A DNA stretch of 64,000 bases, from NCBI RefSeq assembly GCF_013371085.1, contig NZ_JABWCV010000007.1, forward strand, positions 1-64,000, in the 5' to 3' direction. Positions 41,333-51,176 of the stretch are shown here, piece after piece. A model generated the notes under the pieces. That model was not told the origin of the DNA. It saw only the letters and a list, made by a program, of their open reading frames with translations, and ran no database searches. The DNA is from Vreelandella maris. Lineage in GTDB: Bacteria; Pseudomonadota; Gammaproteobacteria; Pseudomonadales; Halomonadaceae. A program made the position numbers and the translations under genes. Within the stretch, counting starts at the first letter, position 1, and each line of letters opens with the position of its first letter.

Positions 41333-42099
41333 TGAAAAAGCATCTATTAGGACTCCTTTTCGCCTTAGTGCCAGTAACCGCGATGGCTGCAGGAGGCGCA
41401 AGTGTGCCTCATTCGATGGAGCCTGATCTTCACGATCAAGCCTCGCTGCAAAACGGCATGAAGCTCTACGTTAACTACTGCATGGGTTGCCACTCGCTTC
41501 AGTACCAGCGTTTTGCCCGTGCGGCTGACGACTTGGGGATGCCTCAGGATCTGGTGGAAGAGAATCTGATTTTCTCACCTGAGTTGGCCTATAACGACCA
41601 AATGCACATTGCTATGGACAGTGGCGATGCAGAGGGTTGGTTTGGTGCGCCGCCGCCTGATCTATCGCTGAAAACACGTGTGCGAGGAACCGATTGGATC
41701 TACTCCTATCTGCTCGGTTTTTATAAAGATCCCAGCCGTCCAACCGGCGTCAACAACACGGTATTCGATTTGGTAGCAATGCCTAACGTGTTGGAGCCTC
41801 TGCAGGGCGTGCAAGAGCTGGTGTGCGCTGAAACGGATCATCCGGTAGAAGGGCAAGAGCCGGATGCGCTATCAGGTAAGTATCAGTCTTGTGACGTGCT
41901 GCAAGTCACAGAGCCTGGTGAACTCGAACCTGCTGAGTTTGAGGAAGCGGTGTATGATCTTACTAACTTCCTGGCTTATGTAGGCGAGCCCTCCAAGCTC
42001 CAGGCCCAAGCACTGGCGCCTAAGGTACTGATCTTTATTTTCATTTTTGGTGTGATTGCTTACCTGCTCAAGCGTGAGTATTGGCGAGATATCCACTAA
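41332..42099 (+). CDS. petC: Ubiquinol-cytochrome c reductase cytochrome c1
   Basis: Haem-c subunit that passes electrons to soluble cytochrome c. A signal peptide of about 20 residues (MKKHLLGLLFALVPVTAMAA) precedes the haem site CMGCH (C50, C53, H54). A distal methionine candidate lies in LVAMPNVLEP, and a C-terminal anchor (VLIFIFIFGVIAYLLKREYW) is present. 255 residues. Followed by a strong terminator. Confidence 0.97.
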   Translation: MKKHLLGLLFALVPVTAMAAGGASVPHSMEPDLHDQASLQNGMKLYVNYCMGCHSLQYQRFARAADDLGMPQDLVEENLIFSPELAYNDQMHIAMDSGDAEGWFGAPPPDLSLKTRVRGTDWIYSYLLGFYKDPSRPTGVNNTVFDLVAMPNVLEPLQGVQELVCAETDHPVEGQEPDALSGKYQSCDVLQVTEPGELEPAEFEEAVYDLTNFLAYVGEPSKLQAQALAPKVLIFIFIFGVIAYLLKREYWRDIH

Positions 42100-42123
42100 T
42101 TAGTAGTAGCTGATCGTCAGTAG

Positions 42124-42152
42124 GGCGCACGGCGTGAGCTGTGCGCCTTTTT
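42124..42152 (+). terminator. petABC terminator
   Basis: GGCGCACGGC and GCTGTGCGCC pair (42124-42133 with 42138-42147) around a GTGA loop, followed by TTTTT. It lies 25 nt after petC. Confidence 0.9.
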
Positions 42153-42248
42153 CTTGTCAGCATGACAATAAAGCAAAGCAAGCTAGCTTCCCCTAAGGGT
42201 GTGCTGGCGTGTTATTATCCAAGATTGTTTTGAAGTGAGGATGCTTTC

Positions 42249-42875
42249 ATGGGTGTTGTGGCCAAGCGGTCGTCGATGATCTTTTACTCAGGTGGTGATG
42301 ATCATTTCAGTCATCGTGTGCGCATTGTGCTGGCCGAGAAGGGGGTCGCCGTTGATATCGTCGATGTTCTCGACGAAAAACCACCAGAAGAGCTGGCAGA
42401 CCTCAATCCGTACAACAGTGTACCGACACTGTTAGATCGTGACCTTGTGCTTTATGAGTCAAAAGTCATGATGGAGTATCTGGATGAGCGTTTCCCGCAT
42501 CCGCCGTTATTGCCTGTTTACCCAGTGGCTCGGGCGCAAAGTCGTCTATGGATGCACCGCATTGAGCGTGAGTGGTGTCCAATGGTTGATCAGATTCGCA
42601 GCGGTGGAAAGAAAGAAGCGGATAAAGCGCGTAAAGAGCTACGCGAAAGCTTAATTGGTATATCGCCAATTTTTGAAGATATGCCGTATTTCATGAGCGA
42701 AGAGTTTACGCTAGTGGATTGCTGTTTAGCGCCTGTGTTGTGGCGTTTGCCGGATCTCAATATTGAACTGCCTGAAAAGCAGGTTAAGCCGTTGCTGGCA
42801 TATATGTCACGTGTATTTGAGCGTGAAGCGTTTAAGGCATCTTTAAGTGAGCGTGAAAAAGAGATGCGCGCTTGA
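42249..42875 (+). CDS. sspA: Stringent starvation protein A
   Basis: RNA-polymerase-associated protein with a glutathione-S-transferase fold that helps transcription in stationary phase and under acid stress. The N-terminal thioredoxin-like part shows [19 protein letters not shown] and [19 protein letters not shown]; the helical C-terminal domain follows. 208 residues (E. coli 212). A TATTAT -10-like box stands at 42213, but without a good -35. Confidence 0.95.
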   Translation: MGVVAKRSSMIFYSGGDDHFSHRVRIVLAEKGVAVDIVDVLDEKPPEELADLNPYNSVPTLLDRDLVLYESKVMMEYLDERFPHPPLLPVYPVARAQSRLWMHRIEREWCPMVDQIRSGGKKEADKARKELRESLIGISPIFEDMPYFMSEEFTLVDCCLAPVLWRLPDLNIELPEKQVKPLLAYMSRVFEREAFKASLSEREKEMRA

Positions 42876-42941
42876 ATTCATTCGGCTTCCGTTCGCTTGT
42901 TAGAGGCAGGGAGCCTTACTTGTAAGGAGGAGGGAGTCTAG

Positions 42942-43433
42942 ATGAAATCGAGTCGCCCCTATCTCGCCAGAGCGCTTTATGAGTGGCTGCTGGATAATGA
43001 GCTAACGCCTTATCTAGTGGTGGATGCTACTTTGCCAGGCGTCGAGGTGCCTCGCCAGTTTGTTCAGAATGGTCAGATCGTTTTGAACGTGGCACCTACC
43101 GCCGTGCGCGATCTTTTTATGGAGAATCAGGCAATAGGCTTTAATGCCCGCTTTGGTGGGCAGCCGATGCAGGTGATGATTCCGACGCCGGCTTTAATTG
43201 CTATCTATGCCCGGGAAAATGGCGCTGGAATGGTTTTTGGCCATGAGCCTGAGCTGGGTGAAGACGCCGAATCTTTTGGGGATATTGAAGACGACGAGAA
43301 AGCCTCTGGTAAGCCTGAGCTTTCGGTCACTGAGCCAGTTCATGATGAGCATGGCGATCCCAAAACTTCAGCCGAAACCTCTGATAAAGCTTCTAGCACT
43401 AAGAAAAAACCAACACTGCGGGTTGTTAAATAA
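42942..43433 (+). CDS. sspB: ClpXP adaptor SspB
   Basis: Dimeric adaptor that tethers ssrA-tagged proteins to ClpXP. The folded N-terminal domain carries RPYLARALYEWLLDNELTPYLVVD and the substrate-groove region NARFGGQPMQVMIP. A long acidic linker (about 95-150) leads to the C-terminal ClpX-binding peptide LRVVK. 163 residues. The ribosome binding site AAGGAGGAGGG partly lies in a CCTTAC/GTAAGG inverted repeat at 42914-42927. Confidence 0.95.
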   Translation: MKSSRPYLARALYEWLLDNELTPYLVVDATLPGVEVPRQFVQNGQIVLNVAPTAVRDLFMENQAIGFNARFGGQPMQVMIPTPALIAIYARENGAGMVFGHEPELGEDAESFGDIEDDEKASGKPELSVTEPVHDEHGDPKTSAETSDKASSTKKKPTLRVVK

Positions 43434-43448
43434 CGCTAGTTAAATAAC
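43425..43448 (+). repeat. 14-bp-period duplication at the sspB stop
   Basis: GTTAAATAAC occurs at 43425-43434 and again at 43439-43448. The first copy contains the sspB stop (43431-43433); the second places another TAA in a different frame. Confidence 0.7.
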
Positions 43449-43464
43449 ACCTGTGGTATGTATT

Positions 43465-43498
43465 AAAAAGCCTCGCTTTTATCAAGCGAGGCTTTTTT
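43465..43498. terminator. Bidirectional terminator between sspB and dolP
   Basis: AAAAAGCCTCGCTT (43465-43478) pairs with AAGCGAGGCTTTTTT (43484-43498) around TTATC. A-run before and T-run after make it work on both strands, serving sspAB and the convergent dolP transcript. Confidence 0.93.
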
Positions 43499-43528
43499 AT
43501 GCGAGCTGAAAATGAAAGGGCGTACAGA

Positions 43529-44101
43529 TTAGTCGAGGTAGTCAAACACCTTGACGATTCGTTGTACGCCGCCAACTGCGGAGGCGGCATTGACGATGCG
43601 GTCGGCTTCTGCACGCGTCACGCTGCCCATCAGGTAAACGCTGGCGTTTTCTGTAGTCACTTTTAGTTTAGAAGAATCGATGTGGTCATTAGTTGCCAGG
43701 TGGCTAATAACGTTGGTGGTTAGCCATGTGTCCGTCAGGCGCTGGCTAGCCGGTAGGCGAGCGGCAATGGTGAGTTCGTTATGAACTTCATTGACACCAC
43801 GTAAGCTGCTGGTGACTTCGCCCGCCATCGCGCGTAACTCTTCACTAGGCACTTGTCCCACCAATAGCACCACGCCGTTATAGGCATGGGCGCGGATACG
43901 GGCGTCGCCGAGTCGCGCATCGGCACGCTCAAGTGCGTCGTCAACTTCACGCTCTATGGTGGCATCAATGGCTTCAACGTCGTCGCTACGTTGGGCATAG
44001 TTTGACTGATTGGAAGCGGAGTTATTGGCACAGCCGCTGATAAACATTACCGCGCAAAGCGCAGCAGCGATAAAACCGCGAGAGAAGAGGTGCTGAGGCA
44101 T
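43529..44101 (-). CDS. dolP: BON-domain outer-membrane lipoprotein (DolP/YraP)
   Basis: Lipoprotein with a signal peptide ending in ISGC (C24) and two BON domains (about residues 45-115 and 120-190), e.g. DARLGDARIRAHAYNGVVLLVGQV and SVYLMGSVTRAEADRIVNAAS. In E. coli DolP keeps the outer membrane intact and supports BAM. 190 residues, as expected. Order lpoA-yraN-diaA-dolP matches E. coli. Confidence 0.92.
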   Translation of the reverse strand: MPQHLFSRGFIAAALCAVMFISGCANNSASNQSNYAQRSDDVEAIDATIEREVDDALERADARLGDARIRAHAYNGVVLLVGQVPSEELRAMAGEVTSSLRGVNEVHNELTIAARLPASQRLTDTWLTTNVISHLATNDHIDSSKLKVTTENASVYLMGSVTRAEADRIVNAASAVGGVQRIVKVFDYLD

Positions 44102-44186
44102 CGGTATGACTCCTTGGTGCTAGCTAGCTGTCAAAAATTAATCAAAGTCCGTTTATATTAACGCTATAAACAAGGACTGCGGGTGT

Positions 44187-44795
<609 letters not shown>

Positions 44796-44803
44796 TTAAA
44801 GTG

Positions 44804-44841
44804 TAAAGACCGTTTTAAAGACAGTTAATTTAAAAACAGTC
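44804..44841. repeat. Three degenerate 11-bp units at the yraN stop
   Basis: TAAAGACCGTT (44804-44814), TAAAGACAGTT (44816-44826) and TAAAAACAGTC (44831-44841) stand in a row. Neighbouring copies differ at one or two positions. The last overlaps the yraN stop (TCA at 44840-44842 on the plus strand). Confidence 0.55.
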
Positions 44842-45211
44842 AAAAGGCATCAAAAGCAGCTTTCACCCAGTGAAAATCAAGATCGGGGGACTTGCCGGTA
44901 ATCGCCAGGATATCAAAGCGGCATGGCGATGAAAGTCCACCGCGAGCGATATATAACCTAGCTGCACGAACCAATCGCTGCTGTTTCTGGTGGGTGACCG
45001 TTTCTAGAGGATGTCCATAGCGCGTCGTCGTGCGATGTTTAACTTCGACAAAGACGAGAATATCGCCATCTCGCATTACCAAGTCAAGCTCACCCCCTTT
45101 CACGTGATGATTTTGCGTGACGAGGGTGAGTCCCTGTTGGCGCAGCCATTGAGCAGCTATCTGCTCAATAGCTGCGCCGCGGGCACGAGCGGTATGGGCG
45201 TTATTCGTCAC
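44840..45211 (-). CDS. yraN: YraN/UPF0102 nuclease-fold protein
   Basis: 123-residue protein with a Holliday-junction-resolvase-like fold; exact role unknown. Conserved residues are in GAAIEQIAAQWLRQQG, GGELDLVMRDGDILVFVEVKHR (the D and ExK of a nuclease core) and CRFDILAI. The start is a GTG at 45211 that overlaps the lpoA end by 11 bp. No clear ribosome binding site is seen, so coupling to lpoA is likely. Confidence 0.9.
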   Translation of the reverse strand: MTNNAHTARARGAAIEQIAAQWLRQQGLTLVTQNHHVKGGELDLVMRDGDILVFVEVKHRTTTRYGHPLETVTHQKQQRLVRAARLYIARGGLSSPCRFDILAITGKSPDLDFHWVKAAFDAF

Positions 45212-46706
45212 TGACGTTACGGTTAGGGATCAAAATAGGCGATGGAACACCGTTTTGGAATTTTGCCCAAGGCAGCTCACGGTAAATGCGGCCGTCGTCG
45301 TTTAAGTAAAGCATGCCGGTACTGCCGTTCAAGCCGTTGAGCTCGTTAAGATTCGAGAAGCGAAGCGCCAGCTCGTAAGCATCAACACCCATGGCCATTA
45401 GCCGGAACATAGACGCATCCGATTCATCGCGTAGGCTCTGATAGGTGGATGCAAAAGGAAGCGCTTCTTCACCACCAACCGCAGCATCGGGAATTTGCCA
45501 GGGGATATCCATAAACATGACATCGTTTAAATCTTGATCAAGGCGCGTTTGCAGGCGGCCTTCATGTAAATGTGATGTGGCATAAATTGGCAGATCAGGG
45601 GCGTAATAATAGTCCATGGTGGGCGGCACTTGGCGCGCATATTCAGGTAACGCGAGTAGGAAAAGTGCGTCAATATTGCTTAGGCGGGCGCGTTCGCCGC
45701 TGACATTGAGAGCGGTTTGTACTGCACTAGAGACTGAACTATCAGGGTTGTAGCGTACGGCATTGGCAACTTCACCGCCTTGGCTGTGCCACTCATTCCA
45801 AAAGGCTTCACCTACGCGGCGCCCCCAATCGTTATCAGGCACCATCATGGACATTTGGCGGTGACCATCCTGCCACGCACGGCGAGCCGCTTGGCGTGCT
45901 TCATCTTCAGCGGAGAGGCCGTACTGGAATAGCCGCTGTGCTTGGTTGTTATCGCCACTGCCATAGTTAAGCGCCAGCGTAGGAAGGGGAACACTATCGC
46001 GTTGCTCTAGCTGGGTGACTTGGCTTTTATCTAATGGGCCAATCATTAGCTGCGCATTCATTTGCTGTGCGCGGTCATAGAGCTCATCAAGTGAGTAGCG
46101 CGACGCGTCGAGAAAGCTGAGTTCGGTATTACCCCCTTTTACATCATGGTGCTGACGCATGGCGGTGGCGATGGTGTTAGCGACGCTACTAAGCGGGCCG
46201 GATTCGGGTAGTGCCACCACGATACGGCGTATTGCCTGACCTTCAAGCTCAGGCAGCGCGACCGTTACCGCGCCAGGTTGGCCAAGCGCTTCACGAGCCC
46301 AGCGCTGACGCTCTGCAAGCCGCTCTTGCTGGCTAGCCTGCATTGGCAGTTCGTCGTCGAGTACTTGTGTGGCGCGTAACACGGCGCGTGGTTCGTCCAG
46401 TGCGCGGGCAAGTTCGGAAAATAGCAACGCCCAGCGCACACGGTCAGGCTCTGATAGCAGGCTTTCATCGATTCCGTCGGCGGCTTCAAAGGCTCTTTTG
46501 CGCTCGCCTTGCCTCGCCAGAATGTTGGCTGCTTCCAAGCGCGTTTTTGCTGCTTGTTCGGGTGCCTGCTGTTCCGCTTGGTTGAGTAATTGACCTGGGT
46601 CTTCAACAGGCACGCGGTCTACCACGCTTGGTGACTGCATCGCACAGCCAGCAACGAGAAATGCCACAAGGGCAGCGGCGAGTAAGCCACGTAATGACTG
46701 TTTCAT
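45201..46706 (-). CDS. lpoA: PBP1A activator lipoprotein LpoA
   Basis: Outer-membrane lipoprotein that reaches through the wall to stimulate PBP1A. Lipobox LVAGC (C21). An N-terminal TPR-like helical part (about 40-175) is followed by a periplasmic-binding-protein-like C-terminal domain with IRRIVVALPESGPLSSVANTIATAM. At 501 residues it is much shorter than E. coli LpoA (678), and the loss falls in the N-terminal domain. The ATG at 46706 gives the signal peptide directly; AAGGA precedes it. Divergent from rsmI. Confidence 0.9.
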   Translation of the reverse strand: MKQSLRGLLAAALVAFLVAGCAMQSPSVVDRVPVEDPGQLLNQAEQQAPEQAAKTRLEAANILARQGERKRAFEAADGIDESLLSEPDRVRWALLFSELARALDEPRAVLRATQVLDDELPMQASQQERLAERQRWAREALGQPGAVTVALPELEGQAIRRIVVALPESGPLSSVANTIATAMRQHHDVKGGNTELSFLDASRYSLDELYDRAQQMNAQLMIGPLDKSQVTQLEQRDSVPLPTLALNYGSGDNNQAQRLFQYGLSAEDEARQAARRAWQDGHRQMSMMVPDNDWGRRVGEAFWNEWHSQGGEVANAVRYNPDSSVSSAVQTALNVSGERARLSNIDALFLLALPEYARQVPPTMDYYYAPDLPIYATSHLHEGRLQTRLDQDLNDVMFMDIPWQIPDAAVGGEEALPFASTYQSLRDESDASMFRLMAMGVDAYELALRFSNLNELNGLNGSTGMLYLNDDGRIYRELPWAKFQNGVPSPILIPNRNVSDE

Positions 46707-46820
46707 GTATCCTTCCTTAAGTTTCCATTTGCGCTGTCGCTGCTTGCCAGCGTTTGCCGAGGCTACGGCACAAGCATAGCGCACCGATAGAGCAAGCCAT
46801 CAACGAATTGAGAGTCAACA

Positions 46821-47678
46821 ATGCCAGACCATAATCCGGGTACATTGTACGTGGTTGCCACGCCAATTGGGAATTTGGACGACTTAACCGCACGTGCCGC
46901 TCGGGTATTAGGGCAAGTCGCGCGGGTTGCAGCTGAAGATACCCGCCATAGCGGCCGCCTGTTGGCGCACTTAGGCTTGAATAAGCCGATGGTCTCCTTA
47001 CACGAACACAATGAAGCGCGTCGTGTGGATACCTTGGATAGCTATCTCGCCGCAGGAGAAGATATTGCCTTAATCAGCGATGCAGGAACACCGTTGATTA
47101 GCGATCCAGGTTTTGTGTTGGTTCGTGAGTTGCGGGCGCGAAACCGCCATATCGTGCCGATTCCTGGCCCCTGTGCGCTGATCACCGCGCTTTCTGGAGC
47201 GGGTCTGCCCACCGACCGGTTTGTATTTGCTGGCTTTTTGCCCGCTAAGCCGGGCGCTCGACGCCAAGCGCTAGCGGGTTGGAAAACCCGTGAAGAGACG
47301 TTGGTGTTTTACGAGTCGCCTCACCGTATTGTGCACACCCTTGAGGCGCTGCAGGAGCAAATGGCCGGGCGAGATGTGGTATTGGCGCGTGAGCTAACCA
47401 AAACTTTTGAGACATTTTTGCACGGAACGCCTGAGAGTTTGCTTGAGCAGTTGGCGGCTGACCCTAATCAAGCCCGTGGAGAATTTGTCATTATTGTGGC
47501 GGGTGCTCCGCCGGTTGAGCAGAGTGAACACCAGGATATATCCGCGGACGCCTTGCTAGAGGCGCTGCTGGCAGAGGGCGTGGGCGTTAAGCAGGGCGCT
47601 GCCATTGCCGCGCGAATGCTCGGTGGCCGCAAGCAAGTTTGGTATGCTCGTTTGCAAGCAATTAAAGGCGAGCATTGA
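46821..47678 (+). CDS. rsmI: 16S rRNA 2'-O-ribose C1402 methyltransferase RsmI
   Basis: Methylates C1402 in the ribosomal P site, at the same nucleotide as RsmH encoded just downstream. Tetrapyrrole-methylase fold with GTLYVVATPIGNLDDLTARA, AAEDTRHSGRLLAHLG, ISDAGTPLISDPGF and LVFYESPHRI. 285 residues (E. coli 286). Its stop overlaps the -35 box of rnpB. Confidence 0.97.
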   Translation: MPDHNPGTLYVVATPIGNLDDLTARAARVLGQVARVAAEDTRHSGRLLAHLGLNKPMVSLHEHNEARRVDTLDSYLAAGEDIALISDAGTPLISDPGFVLVRELRARNRHIVPIPGPCALITALSGAGLPTDRFVFAGFLPAKPGARRQALAGWKTREETLVFYESPHRIVHTLEALQEQMAGRDVVLARELTKTFETFLHGTPESLLEQLAADPNQARGEFVIIVAGAPPVEQSEHQDISADALLEALLAEGVGVKQGAAIAARMLGGRKQVWYARLQAIKGEH

Positions 47679-47703
47679 GGCAAGTCGAGGGCGCTGGTAT
47701 GCT
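47675..47703 (+). promoter_or_regulatory. rnpB promoter
   Basis: TTGAGG (47675-47680) and TATGCT (47698-47703) are 17 nt apart, and the predicted start at 47710-47711 coincides with the first base of the RNase P RNA. The discriminator GCCGCC is GC-rich. The -35 box covers the rsmI stop codon. Confidence 0.72.
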
Positions 47704-47710
47704 TGCCGCC

Positions 47711-48080
<370 letters not shown>

Positions 48081-48092
48081 ATTTCCACATCA

Positions 48093-48117
48093 GGGCGTGC
48101 ATGCACGCTCTTTATTA
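48093..48117 (+). terminator. rnpB terminator
   Basis: The palindrome GCGTGCATGCACGC (48095-48108) is followed by TCTTTATT. It is a compact intrinsic terminator 12 nt after the rnpB end and only about 30 nt before the rsmH start. Confidence 0.65.
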
Positions 48118-48148
48118 CGTTGTCTCTAACATCTTGTGTGAGAAAAAA

Positions 48149-49105
48149 ATGCCTTCTCCTGACGCTGAACAGGTTGCTTCCCGCTTTCGCCATACCAGCG
48201 TACTACTGGAAGGTGCTATTGATGCCCTGGTGCATGACGATCAGGGCATCTATTTAGACGGTACTTTCGGGAGAGGCGGTCACTCACGGGTAATTCTTGA
48301 CCGTCTGAGCGAGCAAGGTCAGCTGCTCGCCATGGATCGCGATCCTCAAGCCATTGCCGCAGCGGCTGACATTGATGATTCGCGCTTCCAGATTACTCAG
48401 CGTGAATTTGCCCAGCTTGCCGAGTTTGCCCGTGAACAAGGCGTGTTCGGGAAGCTTTCAGGGGTGCTGCTTGATGTAGGCGTTTCCTCCCCTCAGCTTG
48501 ATGATCCCGAACGCGGTTTTAGTTTTATGCGTGATGGCCCGCTGGATATGCGCATGGATCCTACCCAGGGTCAAAGCGTTGCTGAATTCTTGGCGCGTGC
48601 CAGTGAAGCTGATATTGCCTACGTGTTTAAAACCTACGGTGAAGAGCGTTATGCCAAGCGTTTAGCCCGGGCAGTGGTCACTCGTCGAGTCGAGAAGCCA
48701 TTCACCCATACGGTGGATTTGGCTGAAGTACTTAAAGTTGCTCACCCCGCCTGGGAAAAAGGTCGTCACCCAGCCACCAAAGCGTTCCAAGGGCTGCGTA
48801 TATTCGTCAACGGTGAGCTTGAGCAATTAGACAGTGCGCTTGATGCGGCGCTTGAGGCGCTTGCCCCCGGCGGTCACTTAGTGGTTATCAGTTTTCACTC
48901 GCTGGAAGATCGCCGCGTGAAGCGCTTTATCCGTCATCATGTGCGCGGTGACACTGACCTTCCGCGTGGAGTGCCTATTCGCGACGATCAATTGAATCGG
49001 CGTCTTGAGGCGTTAGGCAAAGGCGTGCGGCCAAGTGAGGAAGAAGTGGATGCTAATCCTCGCGCACGAAGTGCCGTCATGCGGGCTGCACGCAAACGGA
49101 TGTAA
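48149..49105 (+). CDS. rsmH: 16S rRNA N4-C1402 methyltransferase RsmH (MraW)
   Basis: Adds the base methyl to C1402 of 16S rRNA. SAM-binding motifs [14 protein letters not shown] and [22 protein letters not shown], later [17 protein letters not shown] and [14 protein letters not shown]. The ATG at 48149 is chosen because the family starts just before FRHTSVLL and the longer reading runs through rnpB; 318 residues (E. coli 313). Its ribosome binding site is weak. First gene of the dcw cluster here; mraZ is missing. Confidence 0.96.
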   Translation: MPSPDAEQVASRFRHTSVLLEGAIDALVHDDQGIYLDGTFGRGGHSRVILDRLSEQGQLLAMDRDPQAIAAAADIDDSRFQITQREFAQLAEFAREQGVFGKLSGVLLDVGVSSPQLDDPERGFSFMRDGPLDMRMDPTQGQSVAEFLARASEADIAYVFKTYGEERYAKRLARAVVTRRVEKPFTHTVDLAEVLKVAHPAWEKGRHPATKAFQGLRIFVNGELEQLDSALDAALEALAPGGHLVVISFHSLEDRRVKRFIRHHVRGDTDLPRGVPIRDDQLNRRLEALGKGVRPSEEEVDANPRARSAVMRAARKRM

Positions 49106-49119
49106 TCACGGATGTAATC
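49096..49119 (+). repeat. Exact 12-bp tandem duplication at the rsmH stop
   Basis: ACGGATGTAATC occurs at 49096-49107 and again at 49108-49119 without a gap, directly before the ftsL ATG. The first copy contains the rsmH stop (49103-49105); as the period is a multiple of three, the second gives another in-frame TAA. Confidence 0.88.
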
Positions 49120-49455
49120 ATGAGCATGGATCGGATTGAGCAGTGGGCAACCACGCTACGCACCGAATGGCCTTTCAAGCTACGCCTGCGCGCCTGGCCA
49201 GTGGTTATTAGCCTGTTATTTTTACTCTGCATGGCCTCTGGGTTAGCTGTTGTCATTACTACGCATATGACGCGGGTGCAATTTGCTCAGCTGCAACAGC
49301 TAGAGCAAGAAGAAAACCAACTGCAAACAGAGTGGGGGCAGCTGCTACTTGAAGAGGGCGCATGGTCAACCCCAGCCCGCATTGAGCAAATTGCCACTGA
49401 GCGCCTGGGCATGCGAATCCCCGATGTCCATGATGTTGAGGTGATTAGGCCATGA
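49120..49455 (+). CDS. ftsL: Cell division protein FtsL
   Basis: Bitopic divisome protein that joins FtsB and FtsQ and activates FtsWI. A cytoplasmic basic start, one membrane segment (about residues 27-47, VVISLLFLLCMASGLAVVI) and a leucine-zipper-like coiled coil (QLQQLEQEENQLQTEWGQL) ending in ATERLGMRIPD. 111 residues. Either ATG at 49120 or 49126 is possible. It ends in an ATGA overlap with ftsI. Confidence 0.93.
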   Translation: MSMDRIEQWATTLRTEWPFKLRLRAWPVVISLLFLLCMASGLAVVITTHMTRVQFAQLQQLEQEENQLQTEWGQLLLEEGAWSTPARIEQIATERLGMRIPDVHDVEVIRP

Positions 49456-51158
49456 GAGGTGAGCGTCGAGGAGGTACCTCCCGCCAAGCGCCAATTGCGC
49501 CCCCTTTGGGTGGTGGTCGGTTCCTGTTTATCTTGTTTGCGATTGGCCTAGCATCCGCTATTTTAATCGGCCGCATTACGCTGCTTCAGGTAATTGACCG
49601 CCCCTTTCTGCAAAGCCAGGGGGATGCACGTACCCTCCGCCATGAAGCGATTCCCGCCCACCGCGGCATGATTACCGATCGTAATGGAGAGCCACTGGCT
49701 ATTTCTACGCCAGTCGTCACACTCTGGGCGAATCCCCAGGAGTTGCCCGAGGATGCCATACAGCGCGTTATGCTAGCCCAAGCGTTAGGGATGACGCTGG
49801 ATGACTTTGAGTCGCGTGTAGCACGCTTTAGCGAGCGTGAATTTATGTATTTACGCCGCCAAATGACACCCGCCGCGGCCCAGCAGATCCTTAACCTACG
49901 AACCCCCGGTGTCTATCCCCAGCGTGAATACAAGCGCTACTATCCTGCTGGCGAAGTGGCGGCGCAATTATTGGGCGTCACCAATGTTGATGACATTGGA
50001 CAAGAAGGTTTAGAGCTCTCCTATCAGCCCTATTTGGCTGGCCACCCTGGACAGCGACGGGTAATTAAAGATCGCCGTGGGCGGCTGGTGCGTGAGCTTG
50101 GCGTGATTAACGAAGCCCAGCCGGGTGGCGAGCTCACTTTGGCTATCGATCAACGTATTCAGTATATGGCGTACCGTGAGCTGCGTGCGGCAGTCGCTGA
50201 GAATGAGGCTGATGGTGGCGTGCTGGTAATGATGGATGCGCGCACGGGGGAGGTGCTGGCAATGGCGAACTTGCCCTCCTATAACCCTAATAACCGGGCA
50301 GGACTCGATCCGCGTGGGTTGCGTAACCAAGCACTGGTGGATGTATTTGAGCCTGGTTCGGTCATGAAGCCTCTGGCCATGGCAGCTATTTTGGAAAGCG
50401 GGGTGGTAGACCGCGATGTCATAGTGGATACATCGCCCGGTTGGATGCGGCTGGACCAATTTACAATTCGCGATTTTCGTAACTATGGTGAGTTGGATCT
50501 GGCCGGTATCCTGGAGAAATCATCGAATATCGGTATGTCACGTTTAGCGTTGCAACTGAGCGATACCGCTATTTGGGAAAAATATAACCAGTTAGGATTA
50601 GGGCAAGCGCCCGGTACAGGTTTTCCTGGTGAGTCAACGGGTAGTTTGCCCGCACCGGTGCGCTGGTCGCGCAGTGAGCGAGCAGCGCTCTCTTATGGTT
50701 ATGGACTCTCTGTTTCCGCGGTGCAGCTAGCGAGTGCTTACACGGCGTTAGCTAATGATGGTGTTCGTTTGCAGCCCTCTCTTTTACGCCTTTCTGAGCC
50801 CCCTCAGGGCATTCCTGCTATATCGCCCACGGTTGCGAATGATCTGCTCAATATCTTGGAAACCTCGGTAGCCGCTTATACCGGTGGTCGGCGAGCCCGG
50901 GTGGAAGGTTATCGCGTGGGAGGGAAAACGGGCACCGTACGTAAGACCGGACAGCAAGGCTATACCACCGATGCTTATCGCAGTGTGTTTGCGGGGATTG
51001 CGCCTATTTCTGATCCGCGTATTGTCACTGTAGTCATGATTGATCACCCCAAGGCTGGCGAATTTTATGGTGGTGCTGTCGCCGCCCCGGTTTTTTCCAG
51101 CGTAACGGGTAATGCTTTGCGCTTGTTGGATGTTCCGCCGGATCACGATGCTGAGTAG
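49452..51158 (+). CDS. ftsI: Septal transpeptidase FtsI (PBP3)
   Basis: Cross-links septal peptidoglycan with FtsW; target of aztreonam-type beta-lactams. A membrane segment at about 23-42, a pedestal domain, then the transpeptidase with SVMK (S303, K306), SSN (357-359) and KTG (492-494) all intact. 568 residues (E. coli 588). The overlap with ftsL couples translation. Confidence 0.97.
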   Translation: MRGERRGGTSRQAPIAPPLGGGRFLFILFAIGLASAILIGRITLLQVIDRPFLQSQGDARTLRHEAIPAHRGMITDRNGEPLAISTPVVTLWANPQELPEDAIQRVMLAQALGMTLDDFESRVARFSEREFMYLRRQMTPAAAQQILNLRTPGVYPQREYKRYYPAGEVAAQLLGVTNVDDIGQEGLELSYQPYLAGHPGQRRVIKDRRGRLVRELGVINEAQPGGELTLAIDQRIQYMAYRELRAAVAENEADGGVLVMMDARTGEVLAMANLPSYNPNNRAGLDPRGLRNQALVDVFEPGSVMKPLAMAAILESGVVDRDVIVDTSPGWMRLDQFTIRDFRNYGELDLAGILEKSSNIGMSRLALQLSDTAIWEKYNQLGLGQAPGTGFPGESTGSLPAPVRWSRSERAALSYGYGLSVSAVQLASAYTALANDGVRLQPSLLRLSEPPQGIPAISPTVANDLLNILETSVAAYTGGRRARVEGYRVGGKTGTVRKTGQQGYTTDAYRSVFAGIAPISDPRIVTVVMIDHPKAGEFYGGAVAAPVFSSVTGNALRLLDVPPDHDAE

Positions 51159-51176
51159 TTTTTCTAAGGAGTTTGC

